Shown here: piece after piece, positions 6,702-7,822 of the stretch
Position numbering within the stretch: position 1 is the stretch's first letter
How the letters are laid out: each line of letters begins with the position of its first letter
Origin: Deltaproteobacteria bacterium
Lineage (GTDB): Bacteria > Myxococcota_A > Polyangia > Polyangiales > Houyiibacteriaceae
NCBI GenBank assembly: GCA_019309605.1
Contig: JAFDFW010000078.1
Span: forward strand, 1-7,822
Reading direction: 5' to 3'
DNA: 7,822 nucleotides
Program-made: the position numbers and the translations under genes
Notes under the pieces: generated by a model
What the model saw: the letters and a program-made list of their open reading frames with translations, nothing else
Told to the model about the DNA's origin: nothing
Databases searched by the model: none

Positions 6702-7571
6702 ATGTCGATTCTCGTAGATAAGAACACCAGGCTCGTCGTTCAGGGCATGACCGGCAGCGTCGGCAAGTTCCACACCGAGCAGATGCTGGCCTATGGCACC
6801 AAGGTCGTGGCGGGCTGCACCCCGGGCCGCGGCGGCCAGTCGCTGATGGATGTGCCGGTTTTCGACACCATGCGCGAGGTCGTGAAGCAGACCGGGGCCA
6901 ATGCGTCCTGTGTCTTCGTGCCGCCTCCGTTTGCCGCCGATGCAATCCTCGAGTCGGTCGACGCGGAGGTCCCTCTGGTCGTCTGTATCACGGAGGGCAT
7001 CCCCGTGATGGACATGATCAAAGTTCGACGAGTTCTAGATTCGCAGGATAAGACCCGTCTCATCGGGCCGAACTGCCCCGGGGTCATCACGCCCGACCAA
7101 TGCAAAATCGGCATCATGCCGGGCCACGTCCACAAGCCGGGGCGCGTCGGCGTCGTGTCCAAGAGCGGCACGCTGACTTACGAAGCCGTCGGTCAGCTAA
7201 CCGCGCTGGGCATCGGCCAGAGTACGGCGGTCGGCATTGGCGGCGACCCGATCAACGGGACCGACTTCATCGATGTCTTGAAGCTGTTCAACGACGACCC
7301 CGACACCGATGGGGTGATTCTGATTGGCGAAATCGGCGGCAACGCAGAGGAGCAGGCCGCGGCCTGGATCAAAGAGAACTTCAAGAAGCCCGTCGCCGGG
7401 TTCATCGCGGGCCGCACCGCGCCTCCGGGCAAGCGTATGGGCCATGCGGGCGCCATCATCAGCGGTGGCAAGGGCACGGCGGATGCCAAGATTGAGGCCC
7501 TCCAGGACGCCGGCGTGAAGGTCGCGCCGACGCCATCCGACATGGGCACCACACTGCAAAGCCTACTCTAG
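6702..7571 (+). CDS. sucD: Succinyl-CoA synthetase, alpha subunit
   Basis: This subunit binds CoA and carries the phospho-histidine intermediate. The 289-aa protein is full length (E. coli 289 including Met). It opens with MSILVDKNTRLVVQGMTGSV, a Rossmann CoA-binding domain whose GSVG loop has Val where E. coli has Gln. It continues with PGRGGQS, FVPPPFAADAI, ITEGIPVMDM and GPNCPGVITP (Cys125). The ligase domain holds KSGTLTYEAV, GIGGDPINGTDF, the active-site Glu210 in IGEIGG and the phosphorylated His248 in GKRMGHAGAII. Its ATG is five bases past the sucC stop, which implies one transcript and coupled synthesis of the two subunits. Its TAG stop is the first part of the left arm of an inverted repeat. 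Confidence 0.98.
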   Translation: MSILVDKNTRLVVQGMTGSVGKFHTEQMLAYGTKVVAGCTPGRGGQSLMDVPVFDTMREVVKQTGANASCVFVPPPFAADAILESVDAEVPLVVCITEGIPVMDMIKVRRVLDSQDKTRLIGPNCPGVITPDQCKIGIMPGHVHKPGRVGVVSKSGTLTYEAVGQLTALGIGQSTAVGIGGDPINGTDFIDVLKLFNDDPDTDGVILIGEIGGNAEEQAAAWIKENFKKPVAGFIAGRTAPPGKRMGHAGAIISGGKGTADAKIEALQDAGVKVAPTPSDMGTTLQSLL

Positions 7572-7586
7572 TGTGCGGATCTTTTT
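7550..7586 (+). terminator. Weak candidate intrinsic terminator at the sucD end
   Basis: CACACT (7550-7555) pairs with AGTGTG (7570-7575) around a 14-nt loop, and five T residues follow at 7582-7586. The stem is short and not GC-rich, and six bases separate it from the T-run, so efficiency would be poor. The right arm is shared with the longer inverted repeat, so the two structures exclude each other. Confidence 0.25.
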
Positions 7587-7694
7587 CCTCGTGGTCGGTT
7601 TACGTCCTCGTTGCTCCGCTGCGAGGCACATGAGTGCCTTTCACTACGCTCCTGCGGGCGCGCTCGACCACAAGAAAAAATCTCTCGCACACTA
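7569..7694. repeat. Long imperfect inverted repeat between sucD and mdh
   Basis: The outer arms TAGTGTGCG (7569-7577) and CGCACACTA (7686-7694) pair perfectly over 9 bp. Inside them T5 (7582-7586) pairs with A5 (7676-7680), and GTGGTCG (7591-7597) pairs with CGACCAC (7665-7671), with small mismatches and a one-base offset between. The 67-bp interior holds further small stems. In RNA this would fold into a long branched hairpin directly after sucD. It may protect or end the sucCD transcript, or be a dispersed repeat element. It holds no open reading frame of note and no transposase. Confidence 0.65.
7624..7639 (+). other. 6-bp hairpin inside the inverted repeat
   Basis: AGGCAC (7624-7629) and GTGCCT (7634-7639) form a perfect stem around the loop ATGA, followed by TTTC when the last stem T is counted. 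It could be a weak terminator or the apex of the larger structure. CCTCG (7606-7610) with CGAGG (7622-7626) is a competing stem. Confidence 0.4.
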
Positions 7695-7718
7695 AGTATC
7701 TGGGTCACACACTAGTAA
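7688..7718. repeat. Direct repeats upstream of mdh
   Basis: CACACTAAGTA (7688-7698) and CACACTAGTAA (7708-7718) share CACACTA at a 20-bp period, about two helical turns. A third copy lies in inverted orientation at 7569-7575 (TAGTGTG). The pair lies 24-55 bp before the mdh ATG, where a regulator could act. The first copy is also part of the right arm of the inverted repeat. Confidence 0.4.
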
Positions 7719-7742
7719 CGAATTTTCTGGAAGGAGGAAACG

Positions 7743-7822
7743 ATGTCGAAGAAACCGATGCGTGTCGTGGTCACGGGTGCCGCGGGTCAGATTGGCTACA
7801 GCCTTCTTTTCCGAATTGCTGC
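7743..7822 (+). CDS. mdh: Malate dehydrogenase, N terminus only (cut by the window)
   Basis: Only 26 full codons are visible: MSKKPMRVVVTGAAGQIGYS then LLFRIA and one more Ala. The GAAGQIG loop is the NAD-binding glycine motif, and the QIGYSLLFRIA wording is typical of the type 2 (dimeric, cytosolic-like) malate dehydrogenases. The ATG at 7743 has an excellent ribosome binding site, AAGGAGG at 7731-7737. The enzyme oxidises malate to oxaloacetate with NAD in the TCA cycle, which fits its place after sucCD. The 171-bp gap from sucD and its inverted repeat suggest it may have its own promoter or a different expression level from sucCD. Confidence 0.9.
   Translation, partial: MSKKPMRVVVTGAAGQIGYSLLFRIA

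Overview
This is a GC-rich, gene-dense chromosomal window. It carries seven complete protein genes, one gene cut at the left edge, one cut at the right edge and one untitled pair of small membrane proteins among the complete genes. Gene families, codon use and the sucC-sucD-mdh order suggest a deltaproteobacterial lineage, most likely Myxococcota. That placement is an inference from gene content and style, not from a marker-gene comparison.

Left part (2-1952): the end of a membrane-anchored TPR protein is followed on the same strand by a patatin-like phospholipase. The phospholipase stop codon runs directly into an array of 24 hexanucleotide units (1804-1947). The array fills essentially the whole gap to the convergent cutA gene.

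Middle part (1953-4161): cutA lies downstream of a class II glutamine amidotransferase-like gene on the minus strand, 13 bp apart and probably in one transcript. The amidotransferase keeps the fold's signature motifs but has Ser where the catalytic N-terminal Cys should be, and HQG where HNG is expected. It diverges from a full-length tyrosine recombinase with all six catalytic residues, most like XerD.

Right part (4162-7822): two closely linked genes of unknown function come first. One is an L7/L12-like N-terminal domain fused to two membrane helices; the other is a single-pass anchored protein. They are followed by sucC and sucD (the two subunits of succinyl-CoA synthetase, 5 bp apart) and the first codons of a malate dehydrogenase. 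The last three form a TCA-cycle cluster. A 171-bp gap between sucD and mdh holds a long imperfect inverted repeat that begins inside the sucD stop codon, and direct repeats near mdh.

Most of the window is ordinary housekeeping sequence. No complete new multi-gene system is evident. The points most worth a second look are the amidotransferase with altered active-site residues, the hexamer array, the L7/L12-like membrane protein, and the sucD-mdh inverted repeat.
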